Notes: a model not told the origin generated them from the sequence alone. DNA of 64,000 bases from Aceticella autotrophica (GCF_017357865.1 NZ_CP060096.1:1599001-1663000), one strand, 5' to 3'. Shown: positions 9,320-18,973, counted from the first letter of the stretch. A program made the numbers and translations.

Positions 9320-10813
9320 TCATAAGCCTTCCTTTACATTCTTTATTATCATATCATAAAACTTTTTGTTGCTTTTTAATTCTTTATACAAATTTATCCT
9401 CTCAAAAACAGACTTTATGATTGCAGCCTTTACATTTAAAGTCGTATCAAATTCTAATGAGCTTTTTAAATAATTAAAAAATTCATTTTCAAAATTCCCC
9501 GGCACCGGCAATATTCCAAGAAGTCTTTTCATACGGGCTTTTCTATAATCAATATTCATATTCTGGCTTATATCATCTATTAATGAAACAAGGTTTTGAA
9601 TTTCCGCTTCCACAATATTAGCATCAATCACCTCACCTGGTAAATCATCAAATAGTATCTCACTGTCATCATTAATCAAATTTTCATATTCTGATAATAT
9701 TTCAACATCATTTAGTATATTATTGTCGATAATCTTATCTATATCAGATTCAAGGTAGCTTACTTCATTTAATAATTTATTATAATTGTATAACTCAAAA
9801 AACCAGTTGGATATTTCCTGATTACATTCTTGAAGAAATTCTTTAACCTGCTTTAAGGGATAATTTCCCTTTTGAATTTCCTTGCAAATTCCAATATATA
9901 ATTTTATTTTGGGTTCTAACTTTGGAGCCTCTTCAATCAAATCTTCTGACTTATATAATATCAAAAGCCTATTTATTATCCTGATTAGTGAAAAACATAC
10001 CTCTCTCACATTTTGGATTTTTTCTATCAGTTTCATAGACTCATTTTTATATGATTCCAATTCTTCTTTTGTAATATTTTTCAAATCTAATGCCTGCATC
10101 TCTTCAATTTTATCGGAAATATCTGTAAATATCTCTCCGTAATTTTCAACAAGTTTTCCATAAAAACTTTCTTCAATCTCGAAGATAATACGCATTAATT
10201 TATTGTAACCATTATAATCATGCTTTAAGCCTTTCCTTATATAATCATAAAATCTTTTTTTAGAAAGAGCAAAAGGAACAGATGAAATAATTTCTTGTAT
10301 CCTTTCAAGCTTTTCATCCTCTTTTTCATATATAAATTCTTTTACGCTCTTGTAAAATTCATCCAAATTAACATTTCTTTCATCTGATTTGAATTTTTTA
10401 AGCTTATCATTAAAGACATCGCAACAATATCGAGCTTCTACAAAATATCCATAAAGGACATTAGCCGTATTTTCAAAATACGCCTTTTTATTTTCTATAT
10501 CATTAATCAAACTTTCTTTTATTTTATAATCTATTGATTTATAATATTTTATACTATTGACAATATCTTTATAACCTATAATATAGTCGTACATATCTTT
10601 ATCCAAATTCTTTATTGTAGCAATTATTCCACTTTTTTTAAGCAAAATATTAAAGGTATAGATAACTTCATAAATCAACTCTAAAATAGATATTACAACG
10701 ATTATTTTTTTTTGTTTGTCAAAAATCTCCTTTAATGCATTTGCAATTGATTCCGAATCACTATCTGCCTTAGATAAATTATTTTTTAGTCTTTCTATTT
10801 CGTCATGTAGCAT
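9320..10813 (-). CDS. large charged, helical protein of unknown function
   Basis: A 497-residue Lys/Glu/Ile-rich protein that looks helical throughout, with several stretches that could form coiled coil (for example the N-terminal DEIERLKNNLSKA region and around residues 225-275). One moderately hydrophobic stretch (about 37-58) could touch a membrane but is not a clear helix. I recognise no family and no catalytic motif. GAGGTG precedes the ATG at 10813. It leads a two-gene operon with the DUF1461 membrane protein, from the promoter at 10881-10911. Confidence 0.6.
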   Translation of the reverse strand: MLHDEIERLKNNLSKADSDSESIANALKEIFDKQKKIIVVISILELIYEVIYTFNILLKKSGIIATIKNLDKDMYDYIIGYKDIVNSIKYYKSIDYKIKESLINDIENKKAYFENTANVLYGYFVEARYCCDVFNDKLKKFKSDERNVNLDEFYKSVKEFIYEKEDEKLERIQEIISSVPFALSKKRFYDYIRKGLKHDYNGYNKLMRIIFEIEESFYGKLVENYGEIFTDISDKIEEMQALDLKNITKEELESYKNESMKLIEKIQNVREVCFSLIRIINRLLILYKSEDLIEEAPKLEPKIKLYIGICKEIQKGNYPLKQVKEFLQECNQEISNWFFELYNYNKLLNEVSYLESDIDKIIDNNILNDVEILSEYENLINDDSEILFDDLPGEVIDANIVEAEIQNLVSLIDDISQNMNIDYRKARMKRLLGILPVPGNFENEFFNYLKSSLEFDTTLNVKAAIIKSVFERINLYKELKSNKKFYDMIIKNVKEGL

Positions 10814-10880
10814 TTTTACACCTCACTGAATACAGATTTCCGTTGTTAAACCTTTTTAATTTTTTTATAATGTTTTTTTT

Positions 10881-10911
10881 ATTATATCATTTATACTATT
10901 GTATTTGTCAA
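10881..10911 (-). promoter_or_regulatory. sigma-A-type promoter of the coiled-coil/DUF1461 operon
   Basis: TTGACA (10906-10911) and TATAAT (10881-10886) on the minus strand, with a 19-nt spacer, longer than optimal. It points to the gene starting at 10813. Confidence 0.55.
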
Positions 10912-10965
10912 TAAAAAATAGCTGATTCTAACTCCCCACCGCAAATTTAATCCTTTTAAATTCTT

Positions 10966-11988
10966 TTATTTGATTTTTGGTTGTTTTTTCATTGTAAAGA
11001 AAAATCCTATACCAGAAAGAATTAAATAAATATAATATGTGAAAAATCTCCATATTGCAATAAAAATACCAAGTAAATTATGTGGAACAATGTTTGAAAA
11101 AATACCCGCAAAACCAACTTCCACAAAACCTGCACCACTAGGTATAAAATTGTATGATAATATATCATAAAAGATAAGCTGCCTTGCCATTACAGCAAAT
11201 ATACTAAAAGGAATATTCATCATCATTAGGATGATTGGTGCAATACTGTAAAATAAAAGCCAAAAAACAATAGCATATAATAGTTGAGAAAAAAACAATT
11301 TTCCTCCAGAACTAACCATAAAAAGCTCATTAAATCTTTTATTATATTCGTAAATTTCCTCTCTTGCCTTATTAAAATAAACCTTATAGTTCCTTCTTTT
11401 AAATAATGGCAACCCTTCAATCCAGTTTACAATTCCGATAATAAATTTAGGTCTTAATATCACATATATTACTCCTACGATTAAAAGCAGTAAAAATATG
11501 GATATTAAAATTGCAAATATAGAAAGGGTATGGGTTAATTCAAGCTGCTTTCTGAAAAAAATCAGTAATAAAGGAGGTATTGTACCAAAAAAAAGACCCG
11601 AAAATAATACTTTTGCAGTTATAATCATCAAACTTTTGTTTGGAGGAATGTGCTTTTTCTTCATTAAATAAAGGGTCAATGGCAGTGCTCCAGAGCCAAA
11701 TGGGGTTATATATGCTATAAAAAATGTAGACAGATTGAATTTAAAAAGGTATCTTAGTGACAAATCCTCTCCTAACTCGTTTAACAGTTCCTTTATTCTT
11801 AACGTATCTACCAATAAACTTAAAAATATGATACCTAAAATTAACAAGACATACGCTAAATTAATCTTAAGTATATATTCAATATTTTGAAAACCGGTAT
11901 ATTTAAATATAATTAATATTGCAGCAAAACTTAAACATAGTGCCAATATAAGCATATAAATATTTTTTCTTTCAAGAATATTATTCAA
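10966..11988 (-). CDS. YbhN/UPF0104 (lysylphosphatidylglycerol synthase TM-region) family membrane protein
   Basis: A 340-residue polytopic protein with about eight helices. GFVEVGFAGIF near the C-terminus matches the P/G-E-G motif of the flippase-like UPF0104 family, the same fold as the flippase part of MprF. Members are thought to move lipids or lipid-linked sugars. It has only the membrane domain, without the aminoacyl-transferase part. Start is TTG at 11988 with AAGGGGG 8 nt upstream. It follows the deacetylase gene by 28 nt in an envelope-related run. Confidence 0.82.
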   Translation of the reverse strand: MNNILERKNIYMLILALCLSFAAILIIFKYTGFQNIEYILKINLAYVLLILGIIFLSLLVDTLRIKELLNELGEDLSLRYLFKFNLSTFFIAYITPFGSGALPLTLYLMKKKHIPPNKSLMIITAKVLFSGLFFGTIPPLLLIFFRKQLELTHTLSIFAILISIFLLLLIVGVIYVILRPKFIIGIVNWIEGLPLFKRRNYKVYFNKAREEIYEYNKRFNELFMVSSGGKLFFSQLLYAIVFWLLFYSIAPIILMMMNIPFSIFAVMARQLIFYDILSYNFIPSGAGFVEVGFAGIFSNIVPHNLLGIFIAIWRFFTYYIYLILSGIGFFFTMKKQPKIK

Positions 11989-12016
11989 AATTATATCCCC
12001 CTTATAAGCTTTAATT

Positions 12017-12955
12017 CTATTTTATGTCATCTAAGGTTTTAAATTCATATCCCTGTGCTTTTACATCTTTTAATATCCTGTCAAGTGCAAGGGTATTATC
12101 TTTAGAAACAGCATGTAAGAGTATAACTGCACCTTGATGAATATTTTTCATTACGGTATTATAACTTTCATCAGGACCGCCCGGAAGCGGCTGCCAATCC
12201 GCAAAAGCAAGGCTCCAAAAAACCGTCTTATATCCTAATGATTTTGTAAGATAAAGTGTCCTTTCACTGTATTCACCCTTAGGTGGTCTGAAATAATGCA
12301 TTTGTTTCCCTGTAAGATTCTTATACATATCTCCAAGTTTCGTAATTTCTTCTTTAACCTTTTCATCGGAAATTGACGGTAAACTTGGATGGTTTACCGT
12401 ATGATTGCCAACTATATGACCTTCATCTACCATACGTTTTACCAAATCCCCATGCTGTTTTATATATGGACCTGTTACAAAAAATGCTGCCTTTACATTA
12501 TTCTCTTTTAATATATCAAGTATTTTAGGTGTATACCCATTTTCATATCCCTCATCAAAAGTAAGATAAACTACTTTTTTATTAGTATCACCGGTAAATA
12601 TTCCATCATATTTTTTAATAAGGTCCATAGCTTTCGAAGTTATTTCAGGTGTCTTGTGGTCAGGCATTCTCCGCAATCCCCAACCATATAATGTATTATC
12701 AAGACCACCTGTTTTCACAATTGCCTTGTTTGTCTCAGTATTCGTTCCAAAAGAATTCTTATCAATAACCGTTTTATTTTCTTGATTATTATTTTCTGTT
12801 TGAGAATTATCTTTATTTTTCTTATCTGATAAGTTTTTCCGAATAAGGTCTTCAGGTGCTTTAACCTGGGGCTTTTTGTTTTTTAATATACCACAAGAGG
12901 TTAAAGAAAAAAATATTGCCGTAATTATTGCCATAACAGTTAATTTCTTTATCAT
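12017..12955 (-). CDS. pdaA: lipoprotein polysaccharide deacetylase, PdaA-like
   Basis: A 312-residue secreted protein. The start is ATG 12955 (GGAGGG 8 nt upstream), giving a lipoprotein signal ending in SLTSC. A polar linker is followed by a NodB deacetylase domain: VVYLTFDEGYENG holds the metal/catalytic Asp pair, GNHTVNHPSL the two metal-binding His, and YFRPPKGEYS the Arg/Pro catalytic loop. The DEGYENGYT form is typical of PdaA, the deacetylase that makes muramic delta-lactam in spore cortex peptidoglycan. The lipobox is unusual for that enzyme. Function is inferred from the domain. Confidence 0.85.
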   Translation of the reverse strand: MIKKLTVMAIITAIFFSLTSCGILKNKKPQVKAPEDLIRKNLSDKKNKDNSQTENNNQENKTVIDKNSFGTNTETNKAIVKTGGLDNTLYGWGLRRMPDHKTPEITSKAMDLIKKYDGIFTGDTNKKVVYLTFDEGYENGYTPKILDILKENNVKAAFFVTGPYIKQHGDLVKRMVDEGHIVGNHTVNHPSLPSISDEKVKEEITKLGDMYKNLTGKQMHYFRPPKGEYSERTLYLTKSLGYKTVFWSLAFADWQPLPGGPDESYNTVMKNIHQGAVILLHAVSKDNTLALDRILKDVKAQGYEFKTLDDIK

Positions 12956-13038
12956 TTGACAATCCCTCCCATAACTATTTTTCATAGGTAATCTACGATA
13001 TTATTTTTAGCAATTGTTAATATATATATACAGCAATA

Positions 13039-13614
13039 TTAATCGTCGACTTTTCCATCTTCTTCATATATCTTACAAACAGTCCCTCTGCAAGGGCAAA
13101 ATCTACATTTAATAAAACTTCCTCTTTCTTCGGGGTCATATTTGCCATTTTCCATTAAACGCATATTTTTTATAATTTCCATTAAATCTTTTCTAACTTT
13201 TTTTCTGTTATATACTTCAAACATTGTATTTTGATAAATTATCCTTCCTCTTATAACCTTTTTTCCAAACACTTCTTCAATTATTAAGAAATATGCGGCA
13301 AGCTGCATTACATCCTTAAAAAGTGGGGAATTATCATCTACTTTTGTACTTTTTAGTTCTAAAGGAATTAATTCATTTCCTAATTCATAAATATAATCTG
13401 GTTTTCCTGATATACCATATTTTTCCGATTTTAGAAGCTTTCCATATATTACATTTCTGCGTTTTACTTCTTCCTGTTTATCTATATAAAGAAGTTTTGC
13501 CCGTTTAAAGCCTATTACTCTATTCATTTGACGATAAACAGGTCTTTTTTCATATATTGCCTGTATCAATACGTAAAAAACAAAGATAGAAAATATTATA
13601 TTAAGAAAAATCAT
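13039..13614 (-). CDS. membrane-anchored Cas4-like PD-(D/E)XK nuclease, C-terminal subunit
   Basis: A 191-residue protein with an N-terminal membrane helix (MIFLNIIFSIFVFYVLIQAI), then the core of a RecB/Cas4 nuclease: GKPDYI gives the Asp, LIPLELKST the E-x-K pair, and QLAAYFLIIEE the Gln helix. The C-terminus carries the cysteine set CRFCPCRGTVC used for an iron-sulfur cluster. The start is ATG 13614, which overlaps the stop of the preceding gene as ATGA, so the pair is translationally coupled. The first cluster Cys and the conserved His lie in the partner gene. No CRISPR array or other cas gene is present in the window. Confidence 0.7.
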   Translation of the reverse strand: MIFLNIIFSIFVFYVLIQAIYEKRPVYRQMNRVIGFKRAKLLYIDKQEEVKRRNVIYGKLLKSEKYGISGKPDYIYELGNELIPLELKSTKVDDNSPLFKDVMQLAAYFLIIEEVFGKKVIRGRIIYQNTMFEVYNRKKVRKDLMEIIKNMRLMENGKYDPEERGSFIKCRFCPCRGTVCKIYEEDGKVDD

Positions 13615-13883
13615 TTTATAAACTCCACAAATAAAAATAATAATATCAATGCTATAGCTATCCACATTGCAATTTTCTTGTAACGCATAATTACAATATC
13701 CCTATAATATTTTTCATGATATTCCATGCCTTTTTTGTAATTACTTAGTTCAGAGTTATTAAATCCTTCTTTTTCGCGCAATTCATTAATGTATTTATTG
13801 CCATATTTTTTTATATAATACCATTGATATGGGCAATATACAAATTGATTAATCTCAGATGCCGATATGTATTTATTTTTCAT
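13611..13883 (-). CDS. membrane-anchored Cas4-like nuclease, N-terminal subunit
   Basis: A 90-residue protein beginning with ISASEINQFVYCPYQWYY, the Cas4 N-terminal motif that supplies the first cluster cysteine. It continues with GMEYHEKYY, the conserved His helix, and ends in a membrane helix (AMWIAIALILLFLFVEF). It stops with a TGA overlapping the ATG of the next gene, which carries the remaining catalytic and cluster residues. Together the two chains contain everything expected of one Cas4-like nuclease. Each has a membrane helix at the break point, which argues against a recent frameshift. Confidence 0.68.
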   Translation of the reverse strand: MKNKYISASEINQFVYCPYQWYYIKKYGNKYINELREKEGFNNSELSNYKKGMEYHEKYYRDIVIMRYKKIAMWIAIALILLFLFVEFIK

Positions 13884-13947
13884 TCCCCATCACCGTATTT
13901 TATTATAACATATTTAATCATATGTTATAATATTTTAAAAACGATAA

Positions 13948-13990
13948 AAAGAACATTGCTTTATGGAATAAATGCAATGTTCTTTTTTAC
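13948..13990. terminator. bidirectional intrinsic terminator
   Basis: AAAAAGAACATTGC (13948-13961) pairs perfectly with GCAATGTTCTTTTT (13976-13989) around a 14-nt loop. On the minus strand it directly follows the stop codon of the nucleotidyltransferase fusion gene, and probably separates that gene from the Cas4-like pair downstream. Confidence 0.85.
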
Positions 13991-16336
13991 TTATTTTTCT
14001 GCAAGTATCTTTTTTATCGTTTGTTCATATTCATTTATAAGATTTTTTGCCTTCTCTTTTGAAGAAGCTTCCACATAAAGCCTGCATGCTGCAAGTTCAG
14101 GGTCAGGTACAATTAAAACCCATGAATCACCTAAATCAAATCTTATTCCGTCCAAAAAATCAGCAATTGTATTCTTTGAATCCTGATAAAACTTTTTTAT
14201 AATCAACCCTTTATCTTTCCAATCACACTTGACCAACTTATTTAATTTGACACTTTGAGGAATCTCTTTCCTGATTTCTGATAATTTCTTTTTTTTATTT
14301 TCAATATAATCAAATAGTTTTAATGAAAAATTTATCCCGTCAAAGCTTAAGTTGAACTGTGAGTTTGTCTTTGGAATTTCACCTTCCATCTCTAACATTT
14401 TTTTCATTTTGTCATTATAAGACAATTTACTTGAAACAGTTTTGAAATCAAATGCTTCCGACATCTCATATAAAAACTTTGAGCTATTAAAAGGTATTAC
14501 AAAATTTCTATCTCCATACTCATTTTCAATTAATAATCTAAGATAATTTAGTTCATCATCATCAAATATACTGCCGGTATCATCGTATAATTTAATGTAT
14601 TCACCATCTCGTGAAAGCTTTATTCCAACATCATAATTGTTTCCTGCTGTTATTAATACCATATTAGAATTTTTATTTATAAAATCAAACACCTCCTTCG
14701 TTATTTCATCCATAAATTTTACTTTAATACCATAAATATTTCGAGGCTTTTCCCTTAAAAGAAAATCCGTATAATCTTTATTTATATTTATATTTTTAAT
14801 AGGTTTTAAACTGTCGGAAGAAGCTCTTTTATAATCGCTTAGCATAAACTTATTTTCAATTATCTTTTCAAGGCCTCTGTCAATTTCGCAACCGTTTTCA
14901 TCCATAATTAATATTCTTAAATTATCTTCTTCCTCATTTCTTATATATACACCAGCTTTATAGTGGTTCTTCCTAACAATATATCTCAAAGCTGGAAGCA
15001 AAGCATAATCAGCATATAATACCTCTGCACCCGCAAATAACATGCCTCTAACAATGCAGTCACTTAAATACCTTGAGATATTTGTTCCATCATGTCCTAT
15101 GGCAATATTCCCTGAAAAAATATTGCCTATTACTTCTCCAAGGCTTACCAAATATTCAGGTGTCAAATCTTCATTAAATACTCCCTTTATTCCTCTTGCT
15201 CCAAATATAAGGTTTCTTATTCCCGAACCCCAAACCACATTTTTATTTACAACTATGCCACTGTCGATTATTTTATCTGGCCATATTTTAACATTGGTTT
15301 TTATTTCACTATAAGCTTTTATGAAACTATTTTCTCCTAAAACCGCATTCTCAAATATTCTCACATTCTTTTCTGTCTTTACGCCATTACATATGACACA
15401 TCCTCTTAATTCATTATTTGGTCCGATTTTAACATTATCCCAAAGTATACTGTTTTTTATTGAGGAACCCTGCTTTATAATACAACCGTTCCCAATTATT
15501 GCATTAGGACCAATAACAGCATTTTCACATATCGTTACGCAATCCCCAATATAAACAGGTTTGACTAATTTAGCAGATGATGAAATACTTGTATTTTCCC
15601 CTGTATATAAGTTCTTATTAAATCCAAGGTCAATATTACCTTTTAAGATATCAAAATGACTTTGAAGATATTGCATGCTATTGCCAATATCACACCAATA
15701 GTTTTTTGTTATATAGCCATACATAGGTATATGATTTTTCAATAGATATGGAAACAAATCTTTGCTAAAATCAAATATATTATTTTCCGGTATATTTTTT
15801 AGTACCTCAGGTTCAATAATATATATACCTGTATTTACAGTATCACTGAAGACCTCACCCCACGACGGTTTTTCCAAAAACTTCTCTATTTTACCGTCTG
15901 TATCAGTTATTACAACCCCGTATTCCAATGGTATATCAACTTTTACTAATACAAGTGTTGCTTTGGAACACTTGCTTTTATGAAACTCATATGCAGATTT
16001 AAGGTCTATATCTGTAATTACATCACCACTCATAACAACAAATGTTTCATCAATAAAATCTGAAGCATTTTTTACACTTCCTGCTGTGCCAAGGGGCTTT
16101 TCTTCAATGTAATATCTTATACTGTTCCCATATTCACCTTGAAGATAATTTTTTATTTTATATGGTAAATAAAAAAGCGTTACACCTATATCCTTGATAC
16201 CATACTTTTTAAGATGCTCTATTATATGCTTTATTGCAGGCTCCGTCAGAACCGGAACCATAGGTTTTGGTATCCCGCATGTCAAAGGTCTTAACCTGCT
16301 GCCTTCACCACCTGCCATTATTATTGCTTTCATCAT
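13991..16336 (-). CDS. sugar-nucleotidyltransferase fused to a degenerate phosphomannomutase domain
   Basis: A 781-residue fusion. Residues 1-235 are a GT-A NDP-sugar pyrophosphorylase (MAGGEGSRLRPLT loop, GDVITD metal site, KPLGTAGSV), followed by left-handed beta-helix hexapeptide repeats (about 245-370). The rest follows the alpha-D-phosphohexomutase layout but lacks its catalytic features: the TASHNP serine loop reads GVYIRNEEEDN, the DGDADR metal loop reads YDVGIKLSRDG, and the EMSGH sugar loop is not recognisable. The transferase half looks active, as mannose-1-phosphate guanylyltransferase or a glucose equivalent; the mutase half is probably regulatory or structural. Confidence 0.85.
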   Translation of the reverse strand: MMKAIIMAGGEGSRLRPLTCGIPKPMVPVLTEPAIKHIIEHLKKYGIKDIGVTLFYLPYKIKNYLQGEYGNSIRYYIEEKPLGTAGSVKNASDFIDETFVVMSGDVITDIDLKSAYEFHKSKCSKATLVLVKVDIPLEYGVVITDTDGKIEKFLEKPSWGEVFSDTVNTGIYIIEPEVLKNIPENNIFDFSKDLFPYLLKNHIPMYGYITKNYWCDIGNSMQYLQSHFDILKGNIDLGFNKNLYTGENTSISSSAKLVKPVYIGDCVTICENAVIGPNAIIGNGCIIKQGSSIKNSILWDNVKIGPNNELRGCVICNGVKTEKNVRIFENAVLGENSFIKAYSEIKTNVKIWPDKIIDSGIVVNKNVVWGSGIRNLIFGARGIKGVFNEDLTPEYLVSLGEVIGNIFSGNIAIGHDGTNISRYLSDCIVRGMLFAGAEVLYADYALLPALRYIVRKNHYKAGVYIRNEEEDNLRILIMDENGCEIDRGLEKIIENKFMLSDYKRASSDSLKPIKNININKDYTDFLLREKPRNIYGIKVKFMDEITKEVFDFINKNSNMVLITAGNNYDVGIKLSRDGEYIKLYDDTGSIFDDDELNYLRLLIENEYGDRNFVIPFNSSKFLYEMSEAFDFKTVSSKLSYNDKMKKMLEMEGEIPKTNSQFNLSFDGINFSLKLFDYIENKKKKLSEIRKEIPQSVKLNKLVKCDWKDKGLIIKKFYQDSKNTIADFLDGIRFDLGDSWVLIVPDPELAACRLYVEASSKEKAKNLINEYEQTIKKILAEK

Positions 16337-16494
16337 ATCACCTTCTTATTCCAATGCTGAAATTAAAACCGCTATCGTTAGTATCTATTAATTAAAATTT
16401 TTTATTCATTTCATTGGAATAATTCTTGTGAAAAATGAATTATAAAAATTTTATACTCAATTTGAAAATAATATAAACGTTTTCGGCTATGTTG

Positions 16495-16536
16495 ATTTAC
16501 ATATGAATTTTAAGTAAACTTAACTCATATGTAAAT
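16495..16536. repeat. 42-bp near-perfect palindrome
   Basis: ATTTACATATGA (16495-16506) and TCATATGTAAAT (16525-16536) are perfect 12-base inverted arms; the 18 bases between them contain a further TTAAGT/ACTTAA pair. It lies between the nucleotidyltransferase gene's upstream region and the stop of the H+-ATPase gene. There is no T-tract on either side, so it is not a typical terminator. It could be an mRNA 3'-end stabiliser, an operator, or the remnant of a small mobile repeat. Confidence 0.7.
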
Positions 16537-16549
16537 TTATTGTATTAAA

Positions 16550-18973
16550 TTACTCTTTAAGCATAAAAAATTTGATAAAGTCGTTTACTACAAATGAAAA
16601 TGCTGCAGATAATCCAATCACCACTAACGTATCAGCAATTGGTATCGGTTTTAATCCCGGAATCCCGTAGGTAACCAACAAAGCCACTAATAATATATCT
16701 GCTATTACAATGTAGAGCAAAGATCTACTTGGCATTGATTCCCAAAAATGTCCTCTTTCCCTAACAACAAAAACACTAAACATTCCAAAATAAAATAATA
16801 TTGAAAAAGAATAGGTTCTAATTAAATTATAATCATTTTGAATCCCTAAATATTTTAAACCGACATATAAAATAGCAAGTGACTCCAAAACTACTAAAAT
16901 TCCCAATACCATTGAGGATTTTACAATACCGCTTACATCCCAAGTATCAGGTTCTTGGGACCATCGTGCATTATCAGTAGAAATTGACAATGTGACAAAA
17001 TCTACAACAAATAAAAGCAATACAACATCAAAAGCTGAAACGATAAATCTCTTTGTTATAAGAAACGCTACCACTACAAATACAACAATTTGAAAGGTTT
17101 TAACAACTTTATTAAAAATCCAAGTCAAAAGCCTCTGATAAATCATCCTACCTACTTTTACTAAATCTACAATATTTGAAAGCCCTTCACCTGTTAAAAC
17201 TACACTTGCGGCTCCTTTTGCCACATCTGTAGCACTGCTTACAGCTATCCCTACCTCTGCTTGCTTTAATGAAGGTGCATCATTTACTCCATCACCTGTC
17301 ATACCCACAATATGCTTTTTACGTTGCAAACTTTTAACAATTGAATATTTATCTTGAGGATAAACCTCTGCAAACCCATCACTTTCTTCTGCAATTATTG
17401 CTGCCTTTTCAGGATCTTCTTTTAATTTTTCTCTATACTCAGAAACATTAATAATTTTCTCTCCCAATCCTACTTGCCTGCCTGTTTCTTGTGCTATGGG
17501 CAAAGCATCTCCTGTGAGCATTTTAACTGCTACTCCAAGGCTTTTTAATTCTTCAATAAATTTTTTAGCATCAGGACGGGGCATATCATAAAGAGCAATA
17601 AGCCCGATTGTTTTAAGAGTTTTATCATCTTCTCCCATTGCTACTGCAAGAGTTCTATATCCTTTTTTTGCAAAATCCATTGCTTTTGCATTAAGTTCTT
17701 CAACATTCTCCCCAGTTATTTCCGCTATTATGTTCACCGCACCTTTTACAACTTTGAAGGTTTTTCCTCCCACTTCAATAACAGCTTCAGTTCTTCTTGT
17801 TTTTGGATCAAAAGGATGAAAACTCTTTTGCTTATAACTATCTAAAAGTATTGCTTTTTGTTGGGCTGCAGAGATAAAAGCCAAATCTATAGGATCATGA
17901 TTTGCTTCTTGAGAAGCCAAAGCTCCATATGTTATTACCTGCTTTTCATCAAATCCCTCCATGGGGATTATTCCTGTCAAGGAAAGTTTATTCATTGTAA
18001 TCGTTCCTGTTTTATCCAAACAAAGAGTATTCATTGTTGCAGCATCTTCTGAAGCACTTAATCTTGTTACTAAAACCCCACGTTTTACTAATTCTAAAGA
18101 ACCTATTGTCATGCTTATAGTAAACATAGCTGGTAAAGCTACCGGAATAGAAGAAGCCAATAATACAAGTGCCAATGGAATTACCTCAATAAGTTTAATG
18201 CCAATAAAATAAGAAACTATAAATGCAACAGCCAATGCAATTCCTACTATTATTAAAAGCCACTTAACAATCTCTGATGTAACCTCTTCCGCATGAAGTT
18301 TAGGTTTTGCTACTTGGACAAGTTCGGTTGTTTTTCCAAAATATGTTTGATTTCCTGTTAATACTACAATTGCATTTGCTTCTCCAGATTTAATAATAGA
18401 TCCTGAAAATAACATGTCTGACTTCTTTTTTGAAACTGTTAAAGATTCTCCTGTAAGAGCAGACTGATCCACATCTAAATCTCCATTTATAAGCTTTAAA
18501 TCGGCAGGCACGAAATCCCCAGCCCTTACCCTTACAATATCTCCTGGAACAAGCTGTTTCGCGGGTATCATAATCCATTTTCCATCCCTTAAAGTTCTCG
18601 CATTTATCATTAACTTCTGTTTCAATGTATCAACTGCTTTAGATGCCCGTTCTTCCTGAAAAAATCCTATGATAGCATTGAAAATTAAAAGAGCTGCGAT
18701 TATATACATATCAAGGTATTTGTGAAGCATATAAGACAATATAATTACAACTTCTAACATCCATGCAGTGAGTCCCCAAAATTTTTTCGCAAACTTTAAA
18801 TATGGATTTTCACGTTTTTCAGGCACTTCATTGTATCCGTATATTTTTAATCTTTTTTCGATCTCTTCTTTTGTCAATCCATTATTAATATCTGATTTTA
18901 ATCTGTCGATCACCTCATCAATGGTTATCTTATCATAAAATGTTTTTTGTATTTCTTCTTTTTTTTCTACCAC
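16550..18973 (-). CDS. plasma-membrane H+-type P-type ATPase (type IIIA)
   Basis: An 807-residue P-type ATPase with the N-terminal cation-ATPase domain, the TGES actuator loop (SALTGESLTV), the phosphorylation site CLDKTGTITMN, the nucleotide-binding KGAVNII region and the hinge GDGVNDAP. Segment order and length match the proton-pumping PMA1 group found in fungi, plants and some anaerobic prokaryotes, rather than the Ca/Mg groups of about 900 residues. It would export H+ using ATP. The start is GTG 18973 with AAGGTGA 8 nt before it. It is divergent from uppP. Confidence 0.87.
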   Translation of the reverse strand: MVEKKEEIQKTFYDKITIDEVIDRLKSDINNGLTKEEIEKRLKIYGYNEVPEKRENPYLKFAKKFWGLTAWMLEVVIILSYMLHKYLDMYIIAALLIFNAIIGFFQEERASKAVDTLKQKLMINARTLRDGKWIMIPAKQLVPGDIVRVRAGDFVPADLKLINGDLDVDQSALTGESLTVSKKKSDMLFSGSIIKSGEANAIVVLTGNQTYFGKTTELVQVAKPKLHAEEVTSEIVKWLLIIVGIALAVAFIVSYFIGIKLIEVIPLALVLLASSIPVALPAMFTISMTIGSLELVKRGVLVTRLSASEDAATMNTLCLDKTGTITMNKLSLTGIIPMEGFDEKQVITYGALASQEANHDPIDLAFISAAQQKAILLDSYKQKSFHPFDPKTRRTEAVIEVGGKTFKVVKGAVNIIAEITGENVEELNAKAMDFAKKGYRTLAVAMGEDDKTLKTIGLIALYDMPRPDAKKFIEELKSLGVAVKMLTGDALPIAQETGRQVGLGEKIINVSEYREKLKEDPEKAAIIAEESDGFAEVYPQDKYSIVKSLQRKKHIVGMTGDGVNDAPSLKQAEVGIAVSSATDVAKGAASVVLTGEGLSNIVDLVKVGRMIYQRLLTWIFNKVVKTFQIVVFVVVAFLITKRFIVSAFDVVLLLFVVDFVTLSISTDNARWSQEPDTWDVSGIVKSSMVLGILVVLESLAILYVGLKYLGIQNDYNLIRTYSFSILFYFGMFSVFVVRERGHFWESMPSRSLLYIVIADILLVALLVTYGIPGLKPIPIADTLVVIGLSAAFSFVVNDFIKFFMLKE

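Noticed and set aside
13039-13883. CRISPR-Cas locus around the Cas4-like genes
   Set aside because: No direct-repeat array, cas1/cas2 or effector gene is present anywhere in the window.
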